A stretch of 6,344 bases of DNA from Verrucomicrobiota bacterium (lineage in GTDB: Bacteria; Verrucomicrobiota; Verrucomicrobiia; Chthoniobacterales; UBA10450), in contig QHQV01000022.1 in NCBI GenBank assembly GCA_003219945.1, positions 1 to 6,344 of the forward strand, given 5' to 3'. Shown here one piece after another: positions 1 through 6,344 of the stretch. Below the pieces are notes generated by a model. The model had not been told where the DNA came from and searched no databases. It was given only the letters and a program-made list of their open reading frames with translations. The position numbers and the translations under genes were made by a program. Position 1 is the stretch's first letter; every line of letters starts with the position of its first letter.

Positions 1-709
1 ATGAGGTTGGAGTAGCTGTTTCTCGCGCCCTGACCGCCGCTGCGCCCGCGGCCGCGGCCGCACCCGGGTGTGCCCTGCGCCCTGCTGTGGCGTTCGGAGC
101 CGGCGATTCTCCCGCCGATGCACCTGCCGCCGGGCTTGCTGCTGCGCCTGCCGTTGTGTTCGCACCGGTTGGCGCGCCAGTCGTTGTAGTCGCCCCCGTT
201 ATCGTGGTTGCTCCAGTTGTGCTCGTTGAAGTACCGCCAGAAACTCCAGCCCCAACTGCCGCTCCCCCGCTTACCCCATAGTAGCTATACACGTTCGTGA
301 TATAATCAGGTCGGGAATATTCGTCGATGCGAGCATAATCGAATACTGGTGCGTTATAGATGCGATCTCGATCGACAGTCACTGTTAGAACGTTCACATC
401 GGTTGACGGTGAATAGACAGCCCACGGGACAGCAACCATTTTGCCGCCTCCACTGACCCGCGTACCGCCGCCTCCGCCAGTAGTGGAAAGAACGGTGTAA
501 GCCAGGCACCCTGTATTACGGTCCAGCACGATGTCTTTGACCGTGCCGATTTCATCGCCTTGGGCTGACTTAACTGGCCGCCCAATGAACTTGCTCGTCT
601 GAATGTAACTGGTGGTGCTGGAAGCAGTGGTCTGGGTTTGCGCCGACATAGAAACCACCGCCAAACCCACAAAGACGGTGATGGCTCCTCGTATCAATAG
701 TCTTTTCAT
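1..709 (-). CDS. Secreted PRC-barrel domain protein, 3' end beyond window
   Basis: The frame reads from ATG at 709 to the left edge without a stop, giving 236 residues of a longer protein. Residues 1-23 look like a Sec signal peptide: basic start MKRLL, hydrophobic stretch ITVFVGLAVV, and a likely cut after SMSA. Residues about 36-116 match a PRC-barrel: GRPVKSAQGDEIGTVKDIVLD, then a Gly-rich loop, then MVAVPWAVYS, the usual order of this small beta-barrel. Residues 146-236 are low-complexity Ala/Gly/Thr/Pro and look like a disordered tail. PRC-barrels occur in RimM, in photosynthetic reaction centres and in many exported stress proteins; the precise role here is unknown. No clear Shine-Dalgarno sequence precedes the ATG. 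The frame in the very GC-rich first 90 bp is less certain, because a second frame is also open there. It diverges from the L,D-transpeptidase gene. Confidence 0.82.
   Translation of the reverse strand, partial: MKRLLIRGAITVFVGLAVVSMSAQTQTTASSTTSYIQTSKFIGRPVKSAQGDEIGTVKDIVLDRNTGCLAYTVLSTTGGGGGTRVSGGGKMVAVPWAVYSPSTDVNVLTVTVDRDRIYNAPVFDYARIDEYSRPDYITNVYSYYGVSGGAAVGAGVSGGTSTSTTGATTITGATTTTGAPTGANTTAGAAASPAAGASAGESPAPNATAGRRAHPGAAAAAGAAAVRARETATPTS
161..217 (-). repeat. Thr-Gly-Ala coding repeat in the PRC-barrel protein tail
   Basis: Residues 165-183 of the PRC-barrel protein contain four TGA tripeptides at residues 165, 171, 177 and 181, spaced 6, 6 and 4 residues apart and separated by Thr, Ile or Pro. 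The DNA is an imperfect short tandem repeat. Such repeats are prone to slippage and usually encode flexible linkers. Function is unknown. Confidence 0.5.
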
Positions 710-826
710 AAGATAGGGGTTGTGGCTCAGCCTTTGCGAAGCCGGACACATAAGATTCGTGGCGCGTGAGTGATGCGGATGTGGCACCACGTGAGGGACC
801 GGGGTAAAGTGATTTCGTTAAGATCT

Positions 827-1621
827 ATGTTGAACGTCAAACCCTGCTCACAAGTAAGTTTGTGCAGCTTCGTAATGTGTCTTTTGATGCTCCTCGGCAT
901 ACAGACATTTGCCGACGGCGTTCCCGACGATTGCACACAGCTCATGCTGGGAATCGCACCGACGTGGAATTCGATGCGCGGTGAATTGCGATTGTTTGAG
1001 CGGCCGCGCGGCGGCGACTGGAACGTTGTGGCCGGACCATTTTCCGTATTGTTCGGCAAGAATGGTCTTGCGTGGGGAACAGGGATCGCAGGTCAAAACG
1101 AGCCAGGGCTGCACAAAAAAGAGCGAGACGGTCGTGCACCCGCAGGAATTTTCGCGATCGGAGAGGTCTTCGGATATGACGCACAGCTGCCGGCCAGCGC
1201 CGACTATCCGTATCATCAAGTCACCGATGCAGACATTTGGAGTGATGATCCGCGATCGCCCAACTACAATCGCCACATCGTGATTGATCCGAAAAATCCG
1301 CCGGACAATTACACACATGAAAAGATGCGCTCAGGCGATTTTGCCTATCACTGGCTGATCGAGATCCGACACAATTCCGATCCGCCTGTGCCCGGAGCGG
1401 GTAGCGCGATCTTTTTTCACATCCGGCGCGGCGTCAATAGGCCGACCACCGGTTGCACGACCATGGCGCAAGAAAATCTTGTAAAAGTGATCACCTGGTT
1501 GCGAGCAAAGCGACATCCGTGCTATGCCTTGCTGCCCGCGGGGGAGTACGAAAACAAATGGCGCGCTTGGAATCTGCCATCGCCGGACACGTTGCGCGGC
1601 GACGTTTCAATGGCTCGTTGA
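827..1621 (+). CDS. Exported L,D-transpeptidase-like protein (YkuD fold, COG3786 type)
   Basis: From ATG 827 the product is 264 residues. Residues about 10-29 form a signal peptide (VSLCSFVMCLLMLLGIQTFA, then DG), so the protein should be exported. The YkuD catalytic signature is FFHIRRGVNRPTTGCTTM, with His198 and nucleophile Cys210; the Thr-x-Gly-Cys-Thr form is typical of the COG3786 branch. Earlier family blocks are GLAWGTGI, KKERDGRAPAGIF and DDPRSPNYNRHIV. L,D-transpeptidases of this fold form or edit peptidoglycan cross-links or attach proteins to the wall. The COG3786 branch is poorly characterised, so the substrate is not established. The frame stays open upstream to GTG 770, with GTG 809 also in frame behind a GGGG stretch. 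I prefer 827 because it gives the most normal signal peptide, but the Shine-Dalgarno support is weak for all three. It is transcribed divergently from the PRC-barrel gene. Confidence 0.85.
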   Translation: MLNVKPCSQVSLCSFVMCLLMLLGIQTFADGVPDDCTQLMLGIAPTWNSMRGELRLFERPRGGDWNVVAGPFSVLFGKNGLAWGTGIAGQNEPGLHKKERDGRAPAGIFAIGEVFGYDAQLPASADYPYHQVTDADIWSDDPRSPNYNRHIVIDPKNPPDNYTHEKMRSGDFAYHWLIEIRHNSDPPVPGAGSAIFFHIRRGVNRPTTGCTTMAQENLVKVITWLRAKRHPCYALLPAGEYENKWRAWNLPSPDTLRGDVSMAR

Positions 1622-1660
1622 AATCTGGCGATGGCTTGTTAGCTTGTCGTTAGTCAATTT

Positions 1661-1903
1661 ATGCCACGACGAAAACGTCCCAATCCTCAATCGGAAGAAA
1701 ACATCCGCCGAATCGACACGAAACCGCGCGCAAAGAAGCAGACACATGGCTTTCAGGTCCATTTCCTTCGCGGCGATCGTGTGGTGACGAGGATGTTCAG
1801 CGACAAGGTACATGGCGGAAAACAAGCCGCACGACGCGCCGCTCGAAAGTTCAAGCAGTCGATGCTGCGCCGTTTGCCGCGGAGAAAGCTTCTAGGCGGA
1901 TAG
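1661..1903 (+). CDS. Small basic AP2-like DNA-binding protein (probable)
   Basis: An 80-residue, Arg/Lys-rich frame begins 39 bp after the L,D-transpeptidase stop. Residues 1-28 are a polar basic tail. Residues about 29-66 run HGFQVHFLRGDRVVTRMFSD followed by KVHGGKQAARRAARKFKQSM. This resembles the bacterial AP2-like pattern, in which an aromatic-x-V strand, a basic hairpin, F-S-D and a GGK turn precede an Ala-rich helix. That fold is a three-stranded sheet with one helix and binds DNA in plant ERF factors and at the N-terminus of phage integrases. I therefore infer a small DNA-binding protein. No integrase catalytic domain follows. No Shine-Dalgarno sequence is evident before ATG 1661; it may be expressed by read-through from the gene upstream. 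The last 53 bp overlap the 3' end of rsmA on the other strand. A chance open frame is possible but less likely given the pattern. Confidence 0.6.
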   Translation: MPRRKRPNPQSEENIRRIDTKPRAKKQTHGFQVHFLRGDRVVTRMFSDKVHGGKQAARRAARKFKQSMLRRLPRRKLLGG

Positions 1904-3284
1904 ACTGTTCGCGCCCGGAATGCATTTCCCACCGGTACGCTTTCCAGCATTCTAAAAATCCTGGCGCGAAATCGTCGGGTCTGGCCGACGTCCAGCCATC
2001 AATCATAGGTGGCGTGAGAAAGACGCCTCTTTCAATTTCATACTTGTTAGGGGCAAGATTTCCTGAAACCACGCCGCGGTATGCCCAGATAAACTCGTTG
2101 TCGGTGCGCGATGAAGCAGTCAGCCTAAAAATTCTTTCGAGCGGAACATCAACGCCGAGCTCCTCCTTCAGCTCGCGCCGCGCTGTTTTATCATAATTTT
2201 CTCCTGCAGTTACGTGGCCAGCTGCGCTGGAGTCCCATTTCAGCGGATGCCGATCTTTCGAACGGGAGCGTTGCTGCAAGTACACCTGCCCGGCTTGATT
2301 GAAAATGAGGATATGAACAGCGCGATGTCGCAAGTTATTCCCATGCACTTCGGCACGGCTTGCATAGCCGCGGATTCGGTCATTCTCATCGACCACCGGA
2401 AACGGCTCGTCGGGCGCCGAGCACACGTCTTGGGACGGAGGTGGTGCGATGCAATTCGCAAGAGCGATCCATTGCAGCAGTGATAATTCCTCTGCTCGTG
2501 CGTTCGGATCGATGTCCAGACAACTCGCGAGCGTGTTCCAGTGGCGAGCGTATTCCCCCAGCATTTTTCTGAGCTGTTTTCGTCTCTGAGAAAATCCGAT
2601 TCGGATCAGTTTCAAAAGCAATTCATCGTCGTGCTGCGGCAGTTCGAGAGGATCGCGCGGCACGAGTCGCACGACCGCGGAATCGACATCAGGCCGTGGG
2701 AAAAAAACGGTTGCAGGAACGCTGCGCAGGTATTTCACGCGATGACGCAATTGGACGCGCAACGTCAACGCGCCGTAATCATGCGTGCACGGCGACGCGG
2801 AAAGTCGCATGGCCATCTCCTTCTGTAATGTAAACAGCCACAACGAAATAGGAGTTGGAAGTTCGAGGAATTTCAAAAGCAACGGACTCGAAATGTTGTA
2901 CGGCAAGTTGCCAATCAACTTCACGCAACGATGAGCGAAAAGAACGCGTGGATCGAATTGCAGCGCATCAGTGTTGAGGATTTCAAGTCGCTCGTACCCA
3001 AACCGCGAACGCAAAAAGTTTGCAAGTCGCGGATCCTTTTCAATCGCCAGAACGTGCGCGCGCTTTTCAAGAAGAAACCTGGTCAAAGCGCCCAAGCCCG
3101 GTCCGATCTCGACGACATAATCTTCCGAACTAATTTGCGCCTGATCGACAATCCAACGGGCGAGGTTTTGATCGTGCAGAAAGTTTTGGCCGAGAGCTTT
3201 GGCCGGCGACACGCCAATTTCCTTAAGCGTCGCGCGTATCTCTGAAAGCTTCATAGGGCCGGTCCGCGCCCCACCATAAAGCAA
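1851..3284 (-). CDS. rsmA: Fusion: 16S rRNA dimethyladenosine transferase RsmA/KsgA + Nudix hydrolase
   Basis: One uninterrupted frame of 477 residues. Residues about 11-280 are RsmA: GQNFL (32-36), SAM-binding motif EIGPGLGALT (59-68), catalytic NLPYNISSPLL (126-136) and FFPRPDVDSAVV (194-205). RsmA dimethylates the two adjacent adenines in helix 45 of 16S rRNA (A1518 and A1519 in E. coli) late in 30S assembly. A short linker (about 281-292) leads to a Nudix domain (293-450) of the YfcD/isopentenyl-isomerase-like type. Its Nudix box is intact: G356, E362, then REL-K-EE-L-G-V at 370-378, with SAAGHV just before it. The Nudix substrate cannot be read from sequence. RsmA alone is usually about 270 residues. 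TTG 3284 is favoured as start because AGGAG sits 6 nt upstream; ATG 3254 (MKLSEI) is the alternative and lacks this spacing. The final 17 or so residues overlap the AP2-like gene and are not conserved-looking. Confidence 0.93.
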   Translation of the reverse strand: MLYGGARTGPMKLSEIRATLKEIGVSPAKALGQNFLHDQNLARWIVDQAQISSEDYVVEIGPGLGALTRFLLEKRAHVLAIEKDPRLANFLRSRFGYERLEILNTDALQFDPRVLFAHRCVKLIGNLPYNISSPLLLKFLELPTPISLWLFTLQKEMAMRLSASPCTHDYGALTLRVQLRHRVKYLRSVPATVFFPRPDVDSAVVRLVPRDPLELPQHDDELLLKLIRIGFSQRRKQLRKMLGEYARHWNTLASCLDIDPNARAEELSLLQWIALANCIAPPPSQDVCSAPDEPFPVVDENDRIRGYASRAEVHGNNLRHRAVHILIFNQAGQVYLQQRSRSKDRHPLKWDSSAAGHVTAGENYDKTARRELKEELGVDVPLERIFRLTASSRTDNEFIWAYRGVVSGNLAPNKYEIERGVFLTPPMIDGWTSARPDDFAPGFLECWKAYRWEMHSGREQSIRLEAFSAANGAASTA

Positions 3285-3290
3285 GGTAAA

Positions 3291-3295
3291 CTCCT
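3291..3295 (-). promoter_or_regulatory. Shine-Dalgarno sequence of rsmA, deciding a TTG start
   Basis: On the minus strand AGGAG lies 6 nt before TTG at 3284. This is the best ribosome-binding site visible in the window. It lies about 36 nt from the more conventional ATG at 3254, too far to serve it, so translation probably starts at TTG and adds ten residues. Confidence 0.6.
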
Positions 3296-3299
3296 AGGC

Positions 3300-3363
3300 C
3301 TGTTCACAAAATTCTGTGAACAAAATGCCCCGAAACGACAAACTTGTTCACAAGTTATTCACG
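3300..3363. promoter_or_regulatory. Cluster of four DnaA-box-like 9-mers
   Basis: Within 64 bp there are CTGTTCACA (3300-3308, plus), TTGTTCACA (3315-3323, minus), TTGTTCACA (3344-3352, plus) and TTATTCACG (3355-3363, plus). Compared with the DnaA consensus TTATNCACA, the last three differ at one base each and the first at two. Such a cluster could bind DnaA or another regulator that recognises TGTTCACA. No dnaA, dnaN or AT-rich unwinding region is visible here, so I do not call an origin. The remainder of the 142-bp gap (3285-3426) shows nothing else convincing. Confidence 0.35.
3301..3322. repeat. Perfect 8-bp inverted repeat upstream of rsmA
   Basis: The arms TGTTCACA (3301-3308) and TGTGAACA (3315-3322) are exact reverse complements separated by AAATTC. 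The element ends 5 nt before the rsmA Shine-Dalgarno sequence, so it probably lies in the leader or promoter of that gene. It could be an operator for a dimeric regulator, a pair of opposed DnaA-like boxes, or an RNA hairpin. No T-run follows on either strand, so it does not look like an intrinsic terminator. Confidence 0.7.
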
Positions 3364-3426
3364 CCCATTTCTTGCGGGACCGAACGTAACGAATCGGAGA
3401 CGCGGTAATCGCTGCCGACGCGTCCG

Positions 3427-4482
3427 CTATTCATGAGATGGCAGCGCGCTACGCGACCGTTTTCTTCGGCTCTTCAGGTACGTCTGTTTCGCCTCCTTTA
3501 GGGAAGCGCCTTCGAGAAAGTACGCCGTCGCGGCGCGACCAATCGCATATGTACCCGCGCCCGCCACCATGCCGCAAACCACGTTACCCCACCCCGGGAA
3601 AAATTTCAGCATCGCGCGCGTCCCTTCGCGAAGAAGCATACCGACGCCAACGTTGGCTCCGAGTGCGGCGATGAACTCAGTCGCAGCCCGCAGACTTCGT
3701 TCCCTGCCGCTGATGTACATGATTCCGGAGACCATCAATACTTGCAGCGCCGTGAGAACCGGCATGTCTGCCAACGGAATCGGTTGCGCGCCGATCGCGG
3801 CGCAAATCGCGGTCGTAGATTTTATCAACATTTGCGCGACATGAAGCTGTGCGTGCCGATCGCGCGAGATGCGAATCATCTCGATCTTTGCCTGGTTCGG
3901 CAACTCCGCAGCAAGTAGCGACATCAGCCGTCGAGTTTCTGCGGATTGCCTTTCCGCGATGCGGACTACCGTGAGCAAACGATCGCGGACATCCGGCTGC
4001 GCATCGAATTCCGTCACTCGTCTCGCGGACCCCAGCGAAAGACCGATGATTTTTGTCTCGCCCGGCAGGACGGCGATTGGTCCATTCAAATTCGATTCGC
4101 CATCGTCGAAAAAGAAAACGATATCGGCAGGTTCGCGCCTGAGGTCCTCTTGAATCTGCGCTTCGGCAGAATTGCCGGCGCCGCGCGCGTCCAGAATCGA
4201 GACGGTACCGCGACCGGGAATTGCCCACTCGGTCCAACGATGCACTGGCGTAAGAGTCACATTCATGCCCTCATGTGAGTCCGGAGCAAAAAGTACATCG
4301 ATGATTTCTGGCATCGGCGTTTTGCTCGACCCGATGAACAGAAATCGCGGTCGCCGCTGCTGAAGGAATAATTGCTTTAGCGGGATCAATTCACGCAGCA
4401 CTGGCCGCCGAATTTTTTCGGGAAGTTTGGACGCCAAACGTTCCAGTCGCTCGGCGATTTGAACGAGAGTGGTTTGATTCAT
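3427..4482 (-). CDS. DUF697 membrane protein with degenerate GTPase-like N-terminal domain
   Basis: Starting at ATG 4482 the product is 351 residues. Residues 1-45 are probably helical and charged. Residues about 46-160 resemble a Ras-like GTPase in layout: a strand RFLFIGSS where the P-loop should be, SILDARGAG (96-103) in the place of the DxxG motif, and ADIVFFFDDGES (119-130) as the next strand. The GxxxxGKS/T P-loop is absent and no NKxD motif is seen. Residues about 222-335 match DUF697: IGAQPIPLADMPVLTALQVL, then hydrophobic segments (about 240-257, 266-284 and 297-322) and a basic C-terminus. DUF697 proteins are inner-membrane proteins often joined to GTPase domains; their function is poorly known. 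The frame stays open upstream to 5436, but that part is antisense to transketolase, so ATG 4482 in the 54-bp divergent gap is the sensible start. No clear ribosome-binding site. Confidence 0.8.
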   Translation of the reverse strand: MNQTTLVQIAERLERLASKLPEKIRRPVLRELIPLKQLFLQQRRPRFLFIGSSKTPMPEIIDVLFAPDSHEGMNVTLTPVHRWTEWAIPGRGTVSILDARGAGNSAEAQIQEDLRREPADIVFFFDDGESNLNGPIAVLPGETKIIGLSLGSARRVTEFDAQPDVRDRLLTVVRIAERQSAETRRLMSLLAAELPNQAKIEMIRISRDRHAQLHVAQMLIKSTTAICAAIGAQPIPLADMPVLTALQVLMVSGIMYISGRERSLRAATEFIAALGANVGVGMLLREGTRAMLKFFPGWGNVVCGMVAGAGTYAIGRAATAYFLEGASLKEAKQTYLKSRRKRSRSALPSHE

Positions 4483-4536
4483 TGTTGAAAATGAAATCCG
4501 AATGACGAATGGCTGCGCTGCGATTATAAGCCTAGC

Positions 4537-6344
4537 ATGAATTTGAATATCGAAATACTCTCGAAAGCAGCGGATCAGGCGCGTGGTTTGTGCATGGACG
4601 CTGTGCAAGCCTCGCAATCGGGCCATCTCGGCCTTCCGCTCGGTTGTGCTGAAATCGGCGCGGTGCTTTTTGGTCATGCGCTGAGATATAATCCGGACCA
4701 GCCTCGCTGGATCAATCGCGACATCTTCGTGCTTTCCGCGGGTCACGGCAGCATGTTCCTTTACGCCTGGCTGCACATGAGCGGCTACGATTTGCCAATG
4801 TCGGAAATCAAACGCTTCCGGCAACTGCATTCCAAAACACCCGGGCACCCCGAATTTGGCGACACACCCGGAGTGGAATGCACCACCGGGCCGCTCGGTC
4901 AGGGCGTGGGCAACGCGGTGGGCATGTCCGTGGCTACGAACATGGCTGCGGCGCGGTTCAACACCGATGAGGACAGAATTTTCGACCAGCACGTGGTCTG
5001 TTTGTGCGGTGACGGCGACATGCAGGAGGGCGTCGCATCCGAGGCGTGCGCGCTCGCCGGCGTTTGGGGCCTGGACAATCTGATTTTCATTTACGATTCC
5101 AATGCCGTTACGCTGGATGCTCCGGCGAAGCTTACGCAGTGCGAGGACACGGGCCAGCGGATGAAGGCGTACGGCTTTGATGTCCAGGAAATCGAAGGCC
5201 AGGACATGCGACAGTTTCTCGACGCATTCGACGTCGCGAAACGCCGCGACAACGGCAAACCGCAGTTCATTATCGCCCATACGCTGATCGGAAAAGGCGT
5301 TCCCGAAGTCGCTGGCACATACAAGGCACACGGCGAAGCGGGGGCGAAATTCGTGGATGCAGCCCGAAAGGCGCTCGGCTTGCCAGACGAGCATTATTTC
5401 GTGTCGAAAGATGTGTACGACTATTTCGCGCAGCACAAAAAGACGCTGCTTGCCGAGTATGATCGCTGGGAAAAGACTTTCGACGCGTGGCGCGCGAAAA
5501 ACACCGACAAAGCGAAGCTGCTCGACGATGGCCTAGCCCGAAAAGTGCCGGCCGATCTCTTGTCGAACATCCCGGAATTTCCAAAAGACGCGAAACTCGC
5601 GACCCGCAAGGCGGGCGGCGAAGCGTTGCAGCCCATCGCGCAGGCGATGCCGTTGCTCATGAGCGGTAGCGCCGATCTGTACGGATCGACGATGAATTAC
5701 ATCAAGGACGGCGGCGATTTTGATCGTGACAATTTCGCTGGCCGGAACGTTCGTTTCGGCATTCGCGAGCACGGCATGTGTGCGATCCTCAACGGCATCT
5801 CGTATCACGGGTTATTTCGTGCGTCAGGCGCGACATTCACGGTGTTTACCGATTATTGCCGTGGTGCCATTCGGCTCAGCGCATTATCGAAGTTGCCGAA
5901 CACTTACATTTTCACACACGATTCGATCGGTGTAGGCGAAGACGGTCCGACGCATCAGCCCATCGAGACCGTCAGCTCGGTTCGTTTGATCCCGAACATC
6001 GACGTGATTCGGCCCGCTGATCCGGAAGAGACCGCGGGCGCATTCGTCGCTGCGATGCAACGAACTGACGGTCCGACTTTCCTCGCGCTCACGCGTCAGG
6101 CTGTTCCGGTGCTGAACGACATCGATGTAAATCTGCGTCGTGAAGGAGTGCTGCGTGGCGGTTATATCGCGAGAAAAGAAACCGGCAAACTCGACCTGAT
6201 CCTCCTCTCGTGCGGCAGCGAATTGCAGCACGCGCTCGCCGCAGGAAAAGAGCTGGGCGACGGCGTCCGCGTCGTTTCCATGCCGTGCTTTGAAAGATTC
6301 AACCGCCAGCCGCAAGGATATCGCGAAGAAGTTTTGCCTAACGA
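4537..6344 (+). CDS. tkt: Transketolase, C-terminus beyond window
   Basis: The frame is open from ATG 4537 to the right edge, 602 residues of about 660. Transketolase moves two-carbon ketol units between sugar phosphates in the cytoplasmic pentose phosphate pathway, using thiamine diphosphate and a divalent metal. Visible motifs are [19 protein letters not shown] (66-84), [13 protein letters not shown] (94-106), GPLGQGVGN (118-126), the cofactor motif GDG (158-160) to N189, TLIGKGVPE (249-257), catalytic Glu411 in REHGM, and [14 protein letters not shown] (462-475). Histidines 30, 70, 104, 265 and 473 match active-site positions of E. coli TktA. The usual SGHPG reads SGHLG here (Leu31). The missing part is the end of the C-terminal domain, which carries no catalytic residues. 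No strong Shine-Dalgarno sequence precedes the ATG. It diverges from the DUF697 gene. Confidence 0.95.
   Translation, partial: MNLNIEILSKAADQARGLCMDAVQASQSGHLGLPLGCAEIGAVLFGHALRYNPDQPRWINRDIFVLSAGHGSMFLYAWLHMSGYDLPMSEIKRFRQLHSKTPGHPEFGDTPGVECTTGPLGQGVGNAVGMSVATNMAAARFNTDEDRIFDQHVVCLCGDGDMQEGVASEACALAGVWGLDNLIFIYDSNAVTLDAPAKLTQCEDTGQRMKAYGFDVQEIEGQDMRQFLDAFDVAKRRDNGKPQFIIAHTLIGKGVPEVAGTYKAHGEAGAKFVDAARKALGLPDEHYFVSKDVYDYFAQHKKTLLAEYDRWEKTFDAWRAKNTDKAKLLDDGLARKVPADLLSNIPEFPKDAKLATRKAGGEALQPIAQAMPLLMSGSADLYGSTMNYIKDGGDFDRDNFAGRNVRFGIREHGMCAILNGISYHGLFRASGATFTVFTDYCRGAIRLSALSKLPNTYIFTHDSIGVGEDGPTHQPIETVSSVRLIPNIDVIRPADPEETAGAFVAAMQRTDGPTFLALTRQAVPVLNDIDVNLRREGVLRGGYIARKETGKLDLILLSCGSELQHALAAGKELGDGVRVVSMPCFERFNRQPQGYREEVLPN

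Noticed and set aside
87..281. Plus-strand frame encoding an Ala/Val/Pro-rich peptide
   Set aside because: It is the antisense shadow of the low-complexity tail of the PRC-barrel protein.
394..672. Minus-strand 92-codon frame
   Set aside because: It overlaps the PRC-barrel domain in a different frame on the same strand; the PRC-barrel frame has clear motifs.
848..1318. Minus-strand 156-codon frame opposite the L,D-transpeptidase gene
   Set aside because: No recognisable motif, and the opposite strand has clear family blocks and a signal peptide.
3301..3322. Inverted repeat as a LexA/SOS box
   Set aside because: The half-sites TGTTC and GAACA are 12 bp apart, whereas the verrucomicrobial LexA motif as I recall it has them 4 bp apart.
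3399..3424. Possible terminator hairpin after the DUF697 gene (GACGCG/CGCGTC arms)
   Set aside because: Only a 6-bp stem with a 14-nt loop and no T-run on the minus strand.
4483..4536. Promoter in the DUF697/tkt divergent gap (TTGAAA at 4485, TATAAG at 4525)
   Set aside because: The two elements are 34 bp apart instead of about 17, so they do not form a credible sigma-70 pair.
4483..5436. Minus-strand upstream extension of the DUF697 frame, 318 codons without a stop
   Set aside because: It is exactly antisense to well-conserved transketolase coding sequence and has no domain pattern; an open antisense frame is expected from the codon bias.
5884..6315. Minus-strand 143-codon frame
   Set aside because: Antisense to the conserved C-terminal half of transketolase.

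Overview
The window carries five protein-coding genes and one small probable gene, all chromosomal housekeeping or cell-envelope types. I see no mobile elements, CRISPR array, rRNA or tRNA. Base composition is moderately GC-rich and coding is dense. A soil-type Verrucomicrobiota (Chthoniobacterales-like) or another PVC-group bacterium is my best guess. It rests on the style of the small AP2-like protein, the transketolase variant and the DUF697 protein, and it is inference, not proof.

Layout. Positions 1-709 (minus) hold a secreted PRC-barrel protein whose Ala/Gly/Thr-rich tail runs off the left edge. Diverging from it, at about 827-1621 (plus), is a secreted L,D-transpeptidase-like protein (YkuD fold, COG3786 type). 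At 1661-1903 (plus) lies a small, very basic protein with an AP2-like DNA-binding pattern. Its last 53 bp overlap, tail to tail, the 3' end of the next gene. At 1851-3284 (minus) is a single open frame that joins the 16S rRNA dimethyltransferase RsmA/KsgA to a complete Nudix hydrolase domain. Upstream of it, 3285-3426 is a short non-coding gap with a perfect 8-bp inverted repeat and several TTGTTCACA/TTATTCAC-type 9-mers. At 3427-4482 (minus) is a DUF697 membrane protein with a GTPase-like N-terminal half that has lost its P-loop. Diverging from that across 54 bp, 4537 to the right edge (plus) is a transketolase lacking roughly its last 60 residues because the window ends.

How they fit together. 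The genes do not form one pathway. The PRC-barrel protein and the L,D-transpeptidase are both predicted to be exported and share a 117-bp divergent intergenic region, which suits envelope or stress functions. RsmA-Nudix links ribosome maturation to a nucleotide or pyrophosphate hydrolase. Transketolase belongs to the pentose phosphate pathway. The points most worth following up are the RsmA-Nudix fusion, the repeat cluster in front of it, the pseudo-GTPase DUF697 protein and the AP2-like small protein.
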